From positions 31,302-95,301 of the forward strand of contig JASJDS010000097.1 in assembly GCA_030065055.1 (NCBI GenBank): a DNA stretch of 64,000 bases, given 5' to 3'. Position numbers and translations under genes: made by a program. The notes under the pieces were generated by a model that made no database searches, was not told the DNA's origin, and saw only the letters and a list, made by a program, of their open reading frames with translations. Positions 16,870 to 25,057 of this stretch are shown in pieces. This stretch comes from Calothrix sp. MO_192.B10. Lineage in GTDB: Bacteria; Cyanobacteriota; Cyanobacteriia; Cyanobacteriales; Nostocaceae. Position 1 is the first letter of the stretch, and each line of letters begins with the position of its first letter.

Positions 16870-17526
16870 ATGGCAAATCAGGAGCATCTTGCTTTACTCA
16901 AAGCAGGTGCAGTCACATGGATGGAGTGGAAAAACAAAAATCCCCAGATTGAAGCAGATTTCAGTGGTGCTAATCTTTACCAAGCCCAACTTATGGGAGC
17001 CAACTTGAGTGGCGCGAACTTTAGCGTGGCTAACTTGGGTGGTGCTACCCTTACCCAAGGGGATCTCAGTTATGCCAATTTGATTGGTGCTGACTTGAGT
17101 GAGGCAAACCTCAAAGAGGCTATTATCAGCGATGCTAACCTGATTGGTACTAACTTAACAGGTGCTAATTTAAGAAATTCAGATTTGGGTACAACTAAGC
17201 TCCACCGGAGCAATCTCTGTTTTGCTAATCTCATGGCTGCTAACTTGATTGCTGCGGATCTCAGTAAGGCAAATCTTAACGAAGCGGAGTTGATAGGTGC
17301 TTACCTGTACAAAACAAATTTATACCAAGCCAATCTCACCAAAGCCCATTTGGGTGGTGCATACCTTGTGCAAGCCAATATGAAGGAGGCAGATTTAACC
17401 AAGGCTGACTTGAGATGGACTAACTTGAGCAGAGCTAATCTTAGTGGTGCTAACCTCAGTGGTGCTAATCTCAGGGGTGCTAATCTTAGGGGTGCTAATC
17501 TTCAGGGGACAATTATGCCTGAGTGA
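16870..17526 (+). CDS. Pentapeptide-repeat protein
   Basis: 218 aa. From about residue 35 the sequence is almost entirely A(D/N)LxX pentapeptides (ANLSGANFSVANLGG and so on), predicting a right-handed quadrilateral beta-helix. There is a short N-terminal helix (LALLKAGAVTWMEWKNKNP). No signal peptide or membrane segment. It starts 11 bp after ccmP. A structural or binding role near the carboxysome is possible but only from position. Confidence 0.9.
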   Translation: MANQEHLALLKAGAVTWMEWKNKNPQIEADFSGANLYQAQLMGANLSGANFSVANLGGATLTQGDLSYANLIGADLSEANLKEAIISDANLIGTNLTGANLRNSDLGTTKLHRSNLCFANLMAANLIAADLSKANLNEAELIGAYLYKTNLYQANLTKAHLGGAYLVQANMKEADLTKADLRWTNLSRANLSGANLSGANLRGANLRGANLQGTIMPE

Positions 17527-17608
17527 GACTCCCAATCTCCCCAATACCAAATTTACTCGTGGAGACATTCCGGAAAATATTAACTGATTTCATGTTCTCA
17601 ATGTCATT

Positions 17609-17745
17609 AAAAAAAAGAATGCGACAGATTAATAGATGGGTAGGGGCACGGCATCAGAGTGATAATTTTCTACACTAAAAGATTGTGGATGCCGTACACT
17701 GACGAATCATGTATATGTCGCCAACATTATTTGAATTGGTATAAC
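17609..17745. repeat. GGGGCACGGCATC module, third copy, with extended flanks
   Basis: The palindrome at 17640-17703 sits in longer similarity to 15765-15900, from AAAAAAGAATGCGACAGAT to ACATTATTTGAATTGGTATAAC. It occupies the gap before the S46 peptidase gene. Confidence 0.7.
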
Positions 17746-17804
17746 TCGTAATTACTATATTTATATCAGGAAATACTAGGGTGTGCAAGAAGACAAAAAT
17801 AACA

Positions 17805-19964
17805 ATGAAAAAAGTAATTTTTTACGGTTTACTAACATTATTAACTTTAGGAACTCAAGCTCATGCCGTTGAAGGTATGTGGCAACCCCAACAGTTACCA
17901 GAATTAGAAGAACAGTTAAAAAAATCTGGTCTGCAATTAAACCCTAAAAACCTGACAAAACTAACTTCTCACCCGATGGCTGCGGTAATTAGTTTGGGTG
18001 GTTGTACGGCATCATTTGTTTCCCCTGCTGGACTAGTATTAACTAACCATCATTGTGCCTATGGCTCTATCCAATACAATTCCAAACCATCAAAAAATTT
18101 ACTTGAAAAAGGCTTTTTAGCAAAAAAATTAGGTGAAGAATTGCCTGCTAGTCCTGGTAGCAGAATATATGTAACTGTGGCGGTTAAAAACGTAACTAGG
18201 GATATTAATAAATCTGTTGGCAAAAATCAAACTGGTTTTGAGCGTTATCAAGCCATATCTAACAAAAAGAAAGAACTGGTGCGTCAGTGCGAACTAGATC
18301 AGGGACACCGTTGTAATGTATATAGTTTTTACCGAGGTCTGGAATATTATCTCATTAAGCAATTAGAAATTCGTGATGTGCGTTTGGTATATGCTCCAGC
18401 AGAAAGTATTGGTAAATTTGGCGGCGATATTGATAATTGGAGGTGGCCCCGACACACGGGAGATTTCACTTTCTACCGCGCCTATGTGGATAAAAATGGT
18501 CGTCCGGCTGATTATTCCCCAGATAACGTCCCCTATCGCCCCCAGCATTATCTGAAAATTTCCCGTGCTGGCCTCAAACCCAATGATTATGTTATGGTAC
18601 TTGGTTATCCAGGTAGAACTAATAGATACCGCCTAGCAACAGAAGTAGAACATACTTTTAATTGGTTCTATCCTACCAGACGAAAAATGTATGTTACTTG
18701 GATAGAAACCATTAATCAAGCTATTAGCAATAATCAAGATGCCAAAATTAAATATGTTGGCCGTTTGAGTGGTTTGAATAATGCGGCTAAGAATTTCCAA
18801 GGAATGCTTGATGGCTTTACTCGTAGTAATTTGATAGAACGCAAACATAAAGTAGAATTGAACCTGCAAAAATGGATCCAAAGTAACGATAAATTAAGCG
18901 ATCGCTATCAAACTGCTTTCACTAATCTTAAAGCTTTAATTGCCCGCCAACAAGCCAACCAAAAGCAAAATTTACGCCTGAGCTATTTGGGTAAATCGGA
19001 TCTGTTCAATGTTGCTCGCCGATTGTACCGTTTAAGCCAAGAGAAACAAAAGCCAGATCCCAAAAGGGAGCCAGGATACCAGCAGCGAGACTTGACTCGG
19101 TTCCGGCAGTCATTGCGTCGCCTAGAACGCAATTTTGACAGGGAAGTAGATAAAGCGGTTTGGTTGAAATTCATGGAAGAATATACCAAACTTCCCAGTA
19201 ATCAGCGTATTATCGCCTTTGATAAATTTTTTGGTTTGGCAAGTAAATTTGACCGTCAGCAAGTCAAAACCCAACTAGATACCATGTATCAAAAAACCTC
19301 TCTGACTGATTCAGCAGCTAGGTTAAAATGGATGGATGCTGACCCCAAAGCCTTTACAACCAGTGATGACCCTTTTATTAAATTAGCAGTTGCCATGTTT
19401 GATGCATATATGGCAGTGGAGAAGGAAAGTAAGGAAATAGAAGGCTCTCTACAACAGTTACGACCACTATACATGGAAGCATTAATTGCCTACTATCGCC
19501 AACAAGGCAAACCCATTTATGCTGATGCCAATAGTACACTGCGAGTTACCTTTGGTCGTATTCGGGGTTATTCACCAGCAGATGGTAGCTTCTATCAACC
19601 CTTCACCACTTTACGTGGTATTACTGAAAAACATACCGGAAATGAACCTTTTAATTCACCCAAGAAACAATTAGAATTAATCAAAGAAAAAAAATACGGT
19701 CGTTATTATAATTCCGATTTAGATTCAGTTGCTGTGAATTTTCTTAGCGATTTAGATATTACTGGTGGTAACTCCGGTTCACCTACCCTCAATAGTAAAG
19801 GGGAACTGGTGGGTTTAGCCTTTGATGGCACCTACGAAACGATTATCAGCAATTGGGAGTTTAGTAAAAATACCAGTGCTATTCATGTGGATATCACTTA
19901 TATGCTGTGGGTAATGGAATACTTGGATAATGCCAGTAATCTATTGGATGAAATGAGCAATTAA
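17805..19964 (+). CDS. S46-family serine peptidase (dipeptidyl-peptidase 7/11-like), secreted
   Basis: 719 aa from ATG 17805. An upstream GTG at 17781 would add eight residues before a clean signal peptide (MKKVIFYGLLTLLTLGTQAHA, cut before VEGMW), so I prefer the ATG. The chymotrypsin-fold triad is visible: His in LTNHHCAYG (about residue 82), Asp in GGDIDNWRWPRHTGDF, and Ser in TGGNSGSPTLNSKGELVG. S46 enzymes remove dipeptides from peptide N-termini in the periplasm. They are best known from Bacteroidetes and Xanthomonads. The gene is monocistronic. Confidence 0.9.
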   Translation: MKKVIFYGLLTLLTLGTQAHAVEGMWQPQQLPELEEQLKKSGLQLNPKNLTKLTSHPMAAVISLGGCTASFVSPAGLVLTNHHCAYGSIQYNSKPSKNLLEKGFLAKKLGEELPASPGSRIYVTVAVKNVTRDINKSVGKNQTGFERYQAISNKKKELVRQCELDQGHRCNVYSFYRGLEYYLIKQLEIRDVRLVYAPAESIGKFGGDIDNWRWPRHTGDFTFYRAYVDKNGRPADYSPDNVPYRPQHYLKISRAGLKPNDYVMVLGYPGRTNRYRLATEVEHTFNWFYPTRRKMYVTWIETINQAISNNQDAKIKYVGRLSGLNNAAKNFQGMLDGFTRSNLIERKHKVELNLQKWIQSNDKLSDRYQTAFTNLKALIARQQANQKQNLRLSYLGKSDLFNVARRLYRLSQEKQKPDPKREPGYQQRDLTRFRQSLRRLERNFDREVDKAVWLKFMEEYTKLPSNQRIIAFDKFFGLASKFDRQQVKTQLDTMYQKTSLTDSAARLKWMDADPKAFTTSDDPFIKLAVAMFDAYMAVEKESKEIEGSLQQLRPLYMEALIAYYRQQGKPIYADANSTLRVTFGRIRGYSPADGSFYQPFTTLRGITEKHTGNEPFNSPKKQLELIKEKKYGRYYNSDLDSVAVNFLSDLDITGGNSGSPTLNSKGELVGLAFDGTYETIISNWEFSKNTSAIHVDITYMLWVMEYLDNASNLLDEMSN

Positions 19965-20211
19965 TTCATAATTCATAATTAGGGCTTGCGGAAAAAGTCT
20001 TTGGGTGAGGGTAGGGAAAAGGCAACTAGACTTTGGTGCGTTGCGCTGCGCGACAACACACCCTACTAAGCTGCGGGAGCATTTAACTTATATATTCATG
20101 TGGCATTGGTTAATGGCTACAACTGTTGTCACTTCTTCCTTCTTCCTTCTTCCTTCTTCCTTGCTGTTGTGCATTTTTAATGCACAACAGCTTACCTTTG
20201 TTGCCTGATGT

Positions 20212-20604
20212 CTAACTTCTATTTTGTAAGTAATCTACCGCAGCCTCTAATTTAGAAGGATATTTTTCGGCAAACCGTTCAAACCAAAGCCCCTCTGGGG
20301 AAAATGGATCTAATTTACCTAACCAATCTTGAGCCTGTTTTTGCAATGCTGCCAACTGTTTAGCCTTGAGTTGTGCTTGTTTGATGCGTTCCTGCTCTAA
20401 TTCCTGCTGTCTTTGTAACTCTTGAGCTAAATCTTGTTGTTCAAAATCAGCCTTTACCTCTGATAACAGTCGAGCAATCCCATCACCACTGGATGCAGAT
20501 GGCATAATAGGCTTTGTTTGAGACTGCTGTGGCGGAACAGATTTGGTTTGCGGCTGTTCGTACTCAGCCTTAATTTCATTTAACAGTTTATCGATCGCAT
20601 CCAT
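20212..20604 (-). CDS. Hypothetical protein with duplicated N-terminal motif and coiled coil
   Basis: 130 aa from the ATG at 20604, which has GGAG 7 bases upstream. Two copies of a short motif (IDKLLNEIKAEYEQ and IARLLSEVKADFEQQ) are joined by a Pro/Gln/Ser linker, then a Gln/Lys-rich coiled coil (about 62-95) and a C-terminal globular segment (WLGKLDPFSPEGLWFERFAEKYPSKLEAAVDYLQ). No signal peptide. It lies downstream of two von Willebrand A genes on the same strand, so it may act with them. Function unknown. Confidence 0.75.
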   Translation of the reverse strand: MDAIDKLLNEIKAEYEQPQTKSVPPQQSQTKPIMPSASSGDGIARLLSEVKADFEQQDLAQELQRQQELEQERIKQAQLKAKQLAALQKQAQDWLGKLDPFSPEGLWFERFAEKYPSKLEAAVDYLQNRS

Positions 20605-20704
20605 CAAATATCTCCGGAATTGAATTACACCTCAGCCGAAGCTCTGGTAGAGAAGCATCAATTCTCATCCAAGGTGCCTCTCTACATTCGGTTCTAGCAA
20701 ATGT

Positions 20705-21310
20705 CTAATCTGTAATTGCATTTAACAGCACCTCTGATAGGCTCATGTCTTCCATCTCATCCATTGTAACGGTATCACAAATATCAAACTTGGCTCCTGC
20801 CCCTTGCAGTTCATCATCTAATACTTTTAGGAAGCGAGTGGCATGGGGATCGTTGCCCACTTGAATAAAGGAAATAGCAAATTCTTCATCCCGATCCATT
20901 TTGCGGGAAGTTTCAATAATTACCTTCATGACTCCTTTCCTGTCATCCGGCTCGCCATCGGTAATAACTAAGATTGTTTCCCCATTAGGCTTAGTTTGAT
21001 TAGCTGCCTTGCGTTTAAAATAGTTATCAGTGGCGTGTTGTAAAACTGCCGCTAAATCAGTTGTTCCGGAAGGATCGTTTTCCATGAAAATTTGTGATAC
21101 CTTAGCCGATGTCACATTTTCATAGCGTTTAAATCTACCGGAAAATACGTAAACAGTAATCCCATCTGGGTCCAATTGTTCGCATTTATTGGCTAAAGCA
21201 AAAGTAGATTCCTGTGCCGCTACCCATCTACTCCTACCACCCTTTTGATCGGGGGTTGCCATGCTACCACTTTTATCAAGAATTAATGTATAGTCGCGAT
21301 TTTGTAACAT
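20705..21310 (-). CDS. von Willebrand factor type A domain protein, copy 1
   Basis: 201 aa, a single VWA domain. The MIDAS metal site is visible as DKSGS near residue 11, then a Thr in GTTDLAAVL and Asp in VITDGEPDD. I start at the ATG 21310 because a GGAG site lies 9 bases upstream and the paralogue at 21493-22101 begins at the same point. There is no signal peptide, so it is cytosolic. Function is unknown; single-domain VWA proteins of this kind occur with stress or chaperone-ATPase genes in bacteria. Confidence 0.88.
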   Translation of the reverse strand: MLQNRDYTLILDKSGSMATPDQKGGRSRWVAAQESTFALANKCEQLDPDGITVYVFSGRFKRYENVTSAKVSQIFMENDPSGTTDLAAVLQHATDNYFKRKAANQTKPNGETILVITDGEPDDRKGVMKVIIETSRKMDRDEEFAISFIQVGNDPHATRFLKVLDDELQGAGAKFDICDTVTMDEMEDMSLSEVLLNAITD

Positions 21311-21492
21311 TTGTGAATTCTCCAATGATTATCATTTACCAATAGTTAATGTCTAGAATCTGTCAGGACTGTTACTGAATCAACCTATGGAAGCTTTATT
21401 AGTAGAAGTAGGCGGGTAGGACAAGAAGAATTAAGTTTTATGCTAGACAGAGGAAATAAAATCATCCCACAAAGGAAGCAACGCCAATTTTT

Positions 21493-22101
21493 TTAATCAG
21501 TAATGGCATTCATTAAAACATCCACAAGACTCATATCTTCTATTTCATCTAAAGTTACTGTATCGCAAATGTCGAACTTGGCACCAATACTTAGCAATAA
21601 GTCATCCAAAGCTGTAAAAAACTTAGTTGCATTGGAATTTGAGCCAACTTGAATTAGAGAAATGCCTAACTCTTCAGGTGTATCTATACCTTGAGTGGCA
21701 TTGACAATCGTCTCAATTACCGCTTGGCGATCGCATGGTTCGCCATCGGTGACAACTAAAATGATTTCTCCGTTCTTTTTCGTTTTGCCTACTGCTTTGC
21801 GTTGAAAGTAATTATTAATTGTGTCTTGCAATACACCTGCTAAGTTAGTTGGACCACCAGGTTCGTTCTCTGTAAAGACCTGCTTCACTTTCGCTGAGGT
21901 CACATGGTCATATCTTTTAAATGTATTAGAGAACACATAAACTGTAATGCCGTCTGGATCGAACTGTTCACACTTACTAGCTAGAGCGAATGTAGACTCT
22001 TGTAGTATTTCCCATCTAGTTCTAGCCTTATTTGGCTCTATGGTAGACATACTACCACTTTTATCAATAATTAAGGTATAGTCGCGATCTTCTAATAACA
22101 T
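21493..22101 (-). CDS. von Willebrand factor type A domain protein, copy 2
   Basis: 202 aa, clearly a paralogue of the downstream gene at 20705-21310 along its entire length, with the same ends (MLxxxRDYTLI and SLxxVLxNAITD). MIDAS residues DKSGSMS, GGPTNLAGVL and VVTDGEP are kept. The two genes are a tandem duplication on one strand, separated by 182 bp that holds no gene I can see. Confidence 0.88.
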   Translation of the reverse strand: MLLEDRDYTLIIDKSGSMSTIEPNKARTRWEILQESTFALASKCEQFDPDGITVYVFSNTFKRYDHVTSAKVKQVFTENEPGGPTNLAGVLQDTINNYFQRKAVGKTKKNGEIILVVTDGEPCDRQAVIETIVNATQGIDTPEELGISLIQVGSNSNATKFFTALDDLLLSIGAKFDICDTVTLDEIEDMSLVDVLMNAITD

Positions 22102-22853
22102 TTTCCAGCCTTCACTTGATCAATTATGGTGGGTCGTATTAGTCATTTATAACTAATTTTTGATGAGTTTTAGTCTTATAAATGACCATAATCATTGTCG
22201 CTCACTGAAAAACTCATACAATCATACATATCCCCTGACACTGAGCGATCGCAGCCAAATTATCTGTATCTTTAGTCACTTGATGTTTTGAGAGCTACGA
22301 TTGAAAAGAATCGCCCGCGCAGTCCCCATTTATAAACTCGTTCTAGATGGGGCCTGCGCGGCAGTCAGGCTTGGCAAGGGCTTGTAGGCTTGTAGTACTA
22401 TCAAGGCATGGTGGGAGCGTGAGAACCCCTACGCTGTCTTCGAGGGGATGAAACGCGACTCAAGGGGATTTATCCCCAAGTTTTCTGATATAATGATACT
22501 AGCGGTAAAGCGCAATCACTATTACCGGGCAACTCAGCCCCATCATGGATCGTCGAGACAAATATTACCCAAGAAATCAGTAACGGTGAGTCAGCGCGGT
22601 GGACGGGTTCCCCGGCATAAAGCGACTGACGTTCGCGGAGCGTCTCCGAAGGAGATACCCGAAGGGTGACGCGACCTGCACTCTGGGAGCCTAAAAAAAG
22701 GTAGAGAAACTGTTCATACAAAAATTTAGACCCGTTTGGGGAGGGGCACTTCCTAAACGCTAAACAAAATGCCTGTGGAGGCGGTCTGGCGGGGGCAAAA
22801 AACATAGGTGATTTGCCTAGTTAAGAGCCTAAGAGGCAGGAAAAAAATGTGGA
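22102..22853. other. Gene-free stretch, probable decayed IS605-type element
   Basis: No credible gene: the two overlapping frames at 22448-22805 on opposite strands have no recognisable content. There are GC-rich segments unlike the neighbours, a hairpin ACCCCTACGCTGTCTTCGAGGGG-like pattern near 22425-22448, a TATAAT-like box near 22490 and dispersed repeat text (22625-22672). Together with the right-end-like structure at 22854-22928 this suggests an element that has lost its tnpB gene. Confidence 0.4.
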
Positions 22854-22928
22854 GTAGCACGGGTTCACCCTGCTACGGAACAACATTTTTGAATCCCCTT
22901 CGTTTCAACAAGGGGAGTATGTCAATTC
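22854..22928 (+). mobile_element. Right-end-like structure of an IS200/IS605 element (orphan omega-RNA-type hairpins)
   Basis: Two hairpins in series: GTAGCACGGGT/ACCCTGCTAC (22854-22876) and TCCCCTT-loop-AAGGGGA (22894-22916), followed by GTATGTCAATTC. The GAATCCCC...GGGGAGTATGTCAA pattern is the usual 3' end of cyanobacterial tnpB elements. No tnpB is next to it. It lies directly at the 3' end of the aspartic-protease-like gene. Confidence 0.5.
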
Positions 22929-22985
22929 AATACTACTGGGTTAAGCATTTTGAACTGGCCAGACCAGTGCAGTTTTGGGCTACAT

Positions 22986-23237
22986 TCAAGTTTCGTTGAT
23001 GATGACTTTACCTTCATGGATATTAAACCGTGCTTCCCCTCGTGCTGTCTGCATCTCAATTTGAGCAGCAACGATTGGCCATTCCAAAGCTTCTAGATCT
23101 TGAGTATTGATGGCTAACCACCCATCCGTAAACCCAGTATCAAATAACGCTTCAATAGAAAATTCCTCACCTCCAGCAGCTACAAGCTGAATTTCAAAAA
23201 ATAGCTCGCCGTTATCCCCAAACGAACCTACACCCAT
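22986..23237 (-). CDS. Small retropepsin-like aspartic protease domain protein, probably truncated
   Basis: 83 aa. The motif ALFDTGFTDGWLAIN has the DTG active site and following hydrophobic strand of single-domain clan AA aspartic proteases. Family members are usually longer (about 110-130 aa) and have a second conserved strand near the end, so the C-terminus after KVIINET appears lost, next to the mobile-element end at 22854-22928. It overlaps the stop of the upstream gene by 10 bp, so the two are translationally coupled. Cyanobacterial genomes often pair such genes with a small partner. Confidence 0.65.
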   Translation of the reverse strand: MGVGSFGDNGELFFEIQLVAAGGEEFSIEALFDTGFTDGWLAINTQDLEALEWPIVAAQIEMQTARGEARFNIHEGKVIINET

Positions 23238-23551
23238 AATCTACCGCAGGTTCCAGTATCGTTGAGTCGAAAGATAGTGAGTTTGACCTCGTTAGTATTA
23301 CCGTAAACATCGCGGATTTTTTGCGTTATCCCTTTCAAAGTTGGGTCAATAAGATACTGTTCCGTATCTGGATCAATGGCAATATGCCAGTTATAATATA
23401 TCTCTATCAGTTGTGGACGCAAGCGCTCGAAAACGGTACGGCATTTCGCTGCCAGAGCATCACGTTGTTCTTGACGGCGAGTTTTTTCTGATGGTGCTAT
23501 GGGACAAGCTGGTAAGATGCGAGTGCGACGGGGATGGGATACCTGTGCCAT
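23228..23551 (-). CDS. Hypothetical partner of the aspartic-protease-like gene
   Basis: 107 aa, no named family recognised. The N-terminus is basic (HPRRTRILPACPIAPSEKTRR); the rest has a helical segment (ALAAKCRTVFERLRPQLIEIYYNWHIAID) and a beta-rich end. The stop overlaps the start of the protease-like gene. The two-gene overlap resembles a cyanobacterial pair seen repeatedly, possibly toxin-antitoxin-like, but that is only a guess from architecture. Confidence 0.65.
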   Translation of the reverse strand: MAQVSHPRRTRILPACPIAPSEKTRRQEQRDALAAKCRTVFERLRPQLIEIYYNWHIAIDPDTEQYLIDPTLKGITQKIRDVYGNTNEVKLTIFRLNDTGTCGRLWV

Positions 23552-23659
23552 ATCAATAATAGAGTACGCGCTTGTTGTGTGGTTTTATTATGGCGTTATT
23601 TCCAGACACTTGCGACATGGATATTTCCGCAAAACACTACGACATCGGGAAAGCACAGT

Positions 23660-24094
23660 TTAATCCTTGGCGATCGCAATATCGCTAGATTTGATCACAG
23701 CATAAGCTTCTGTCCCTTCGTGTAACTCCAACTCCTCCACGGAGGATGTAGTAATAATTGAAGTCAATTCTACTTCATGAACAACCTTTAAAGTTACTTG
23801 ACTACTAACTTCCCCTTTTGTCACTTTTGTGACTACACCTTTGAGGACATTACGGGAACTTACTTTCAAAGGCTTCTTTTGTTTAGCAGTTGCTATTTCA
23901 GCAGTTTCCCCAGCTTTTGACTCTTCTTGTTTGGTTGGTATTGGAGATGGTGCAGAGTCTTTATTTAGTCCCCGCACAAGTTCCCGTAAAATATCTGTCT
24001 TCGTGCGCTGAGACTGCTGACAGAATTCCTCCAGAAGCTTTCGCTCTTCTTGAGAGGTTTGAAATGTAATCCATCCTTGTTCTTTTCTGGGCAT
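23660..24094 (-). CDS. Ribbon-helix-helix plus TOBE (Mop) domain protein, likely molybdate regulator
   Basis: 144 aa from the ATG at 24094; an ORF from 24148 would add 18 residues across the promoter region. The first 45 residues (GWITFQTSQEERKLLEEFC, then TKTDILRELVRGL) fit a ribbon-helix-helix DNA-binding fold. The C-terminal 65 residues (SSRNVLKGVVTKVTKGEVSS, then LELHEGTEAYAVIKSSDI) fit a Mop/TOBE molybdate-binding domain. It is divergent from modA, only 87 bp away. The combination reads as a molybdate-responsive repressor standing in for ModE, which is inference. ModE itself uses a winged helix. Confidence 0.82.
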   Translation of the reverse strand: MPRKEQGWITFQTSQEERKLLEEFCQQSQRTKTDILRELVRGLNKDSAPSPIPTKQEESKAGETAEIATAKQKKPLKVSSRNVLKGVVTKVTKGEVSSQVTLKVVHEVELTSIITTSSVEELELHEGTEAYAVIKSSDIAIAKD

Positions 24095-24110
24095 ACTTTT
24101 ACCAAAATAG

Positions 24111-24141
24111 TTGGTAATTAAGTGGTTGTACTGATATAATC
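24111..24141 (+). promoter_or_regulatory. Candidate promoter/operator between the regulator and modA
   Basis: A TATAAT box at 24136-24141 is preceded, 19 bases upstream, by TTGGTA (24111-24116), in the 87-bp gap between the divergent regulator and modA. ACTAxxTTGGTAATTA-type partial symmetry nearby could be the regulator's site. Not experimentally supported. Confidence 0.4.
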
Positions 24142-24181
24142 CTATCAAGCAGGCAAGGCATAGATCCTCTACAAAAAATTA

Positions 24182-24994
24182 ATGATGAAAAACAGAAGTC
24201 TATTTTCATCTCTGGGGTGGCTATTGTTATCCTCAACTGTAGTTATTGCTTGTAGTCCAACTTCTAATACCAGCTCTTCTCCAGCCACTCAGTCTGCCAA
24301 TTTAACCATCTCCGCAGCAGCCAGCCTCAAGAATGGGATGGAAGAAATTAAGTCGTTGTACCAACAGGAAAAACCTCATATTAAACTTACCTATAATTTT
24401 GGTAGTTCTGGTTCTCTACAACGACAAATTGAACAGGGCGCGCCAGTTGATGTTTTTATCTCCGCTGCAACCAACAAAATGGATATCTTGGAAAAACAAG
24501 GTTTACTGTTGGATAATACTCGCAAAAATTGGCTAAAAAATGAGATAGTTTTAATTGTACCCAAAGAAAAAGCAACTGAGATTAAGAATTTTCCAGATTT
24601 AAGTAGCAAACCCATACGAAAAATTGCTATGGGTGAACCAAAAAGCGTTCCTGCTGGACAGTATGCCAAACAAGTGTTAACTACCCTGAAAATTTTTGAG
24701 CAAGTCAAACCCAAAGCTGTTTTTGCCAGAGATGTACGTCAAGCCCTCAACTATGTGGAGACTGGTAATGTGGATGCTGGTATTGTTTATCTTTCCGACG
24801 CTAAAAGTTCTTCTCAGGTAAAAATTATTGCCACTGCACCAGCAGATAGTCATTCCCCTGTAGTGTATCCCATTGCTGTGGTCAAAAGTACTAAAAATGT
24901 CAGAGCAGCACAGGATTTGATTGATTTTCTCTTTAGTAATCGTGCCAAAACTGTGTTTGAGAATCAGGGATTTAAGTTAGCTGAGGAAGGGTAA
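24182..24994 (+). CDS. modA: Molybdate ABC transporter substrate-binding lipoprotein
   Basis: 270 aa. A lipoprotein signal peptide ends in VVIAC (Cys24). The mature part has ModA hallmarks: ISAAASLKNGMEEI, YNFGSSGSLQRQIEQGAPVDVFISA, KSVPAGQYAKQVL and VETGNVDAGIVYLSDA. It captures molybdate or tungstate in the periplasm and delivers it to the permease encoded next. A 63-bp gap with a heptamer repeat separates it from modBC, so the two are probably one operon. Confidence 0.95.
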   Translation: MMKNRSLFSSLGWLLLSSTVVIACSPTSNTSSSPATQSANLTISAAASLKNGMEEIKSLYQQEKPHIKLTYNFGSSGSLQRQIEQGAPVDVFISAATNKMDILEKQGLLLDNTRKNWLKNEIVLIVPKEKATEIKNFPDLSSKPIRKIAMGEPKSVPAGQYAKQVLTTLKIFEQVKPKAVFARDVRQALNYVETGNVDAGIVYLSDAKSSSQVKIIATAPADSHSPVVYPIAVVKSTKNVRAAQDLIDFLFSNRAKTVFENQGFKLAEEG

Positions 24995-25012
24995 GGTGGG
25001 CAATGCCTACCC

Positions 25013-25053
25013 TACTTATTACTTATTACTTATTACTTATTACTTATTACTTT
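25013..25053. repeat. Short tandem heptamer repeat (ACTTATT)
   Basis: About six units of ACTTATT directly in front of the modBC start codon. No ribosome-binding site is obvious between it and the ATG at 25058. Confidence 0.85.
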
Positions 25054-25057
25054 TATT

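Noticed and set aside
22448..22805. Two overlapping reading frames on opposite strands
   Set aside because: No recognisable domain, mixed repeat and hairpin text, and both frames fall in a probable decayed mobile element.
24094..24181. An NtcA (GTA-N8-TAC) site before modA
   Set aside because: I found GTA and TAC in the gap, but the spacing is 12 rather than 8.
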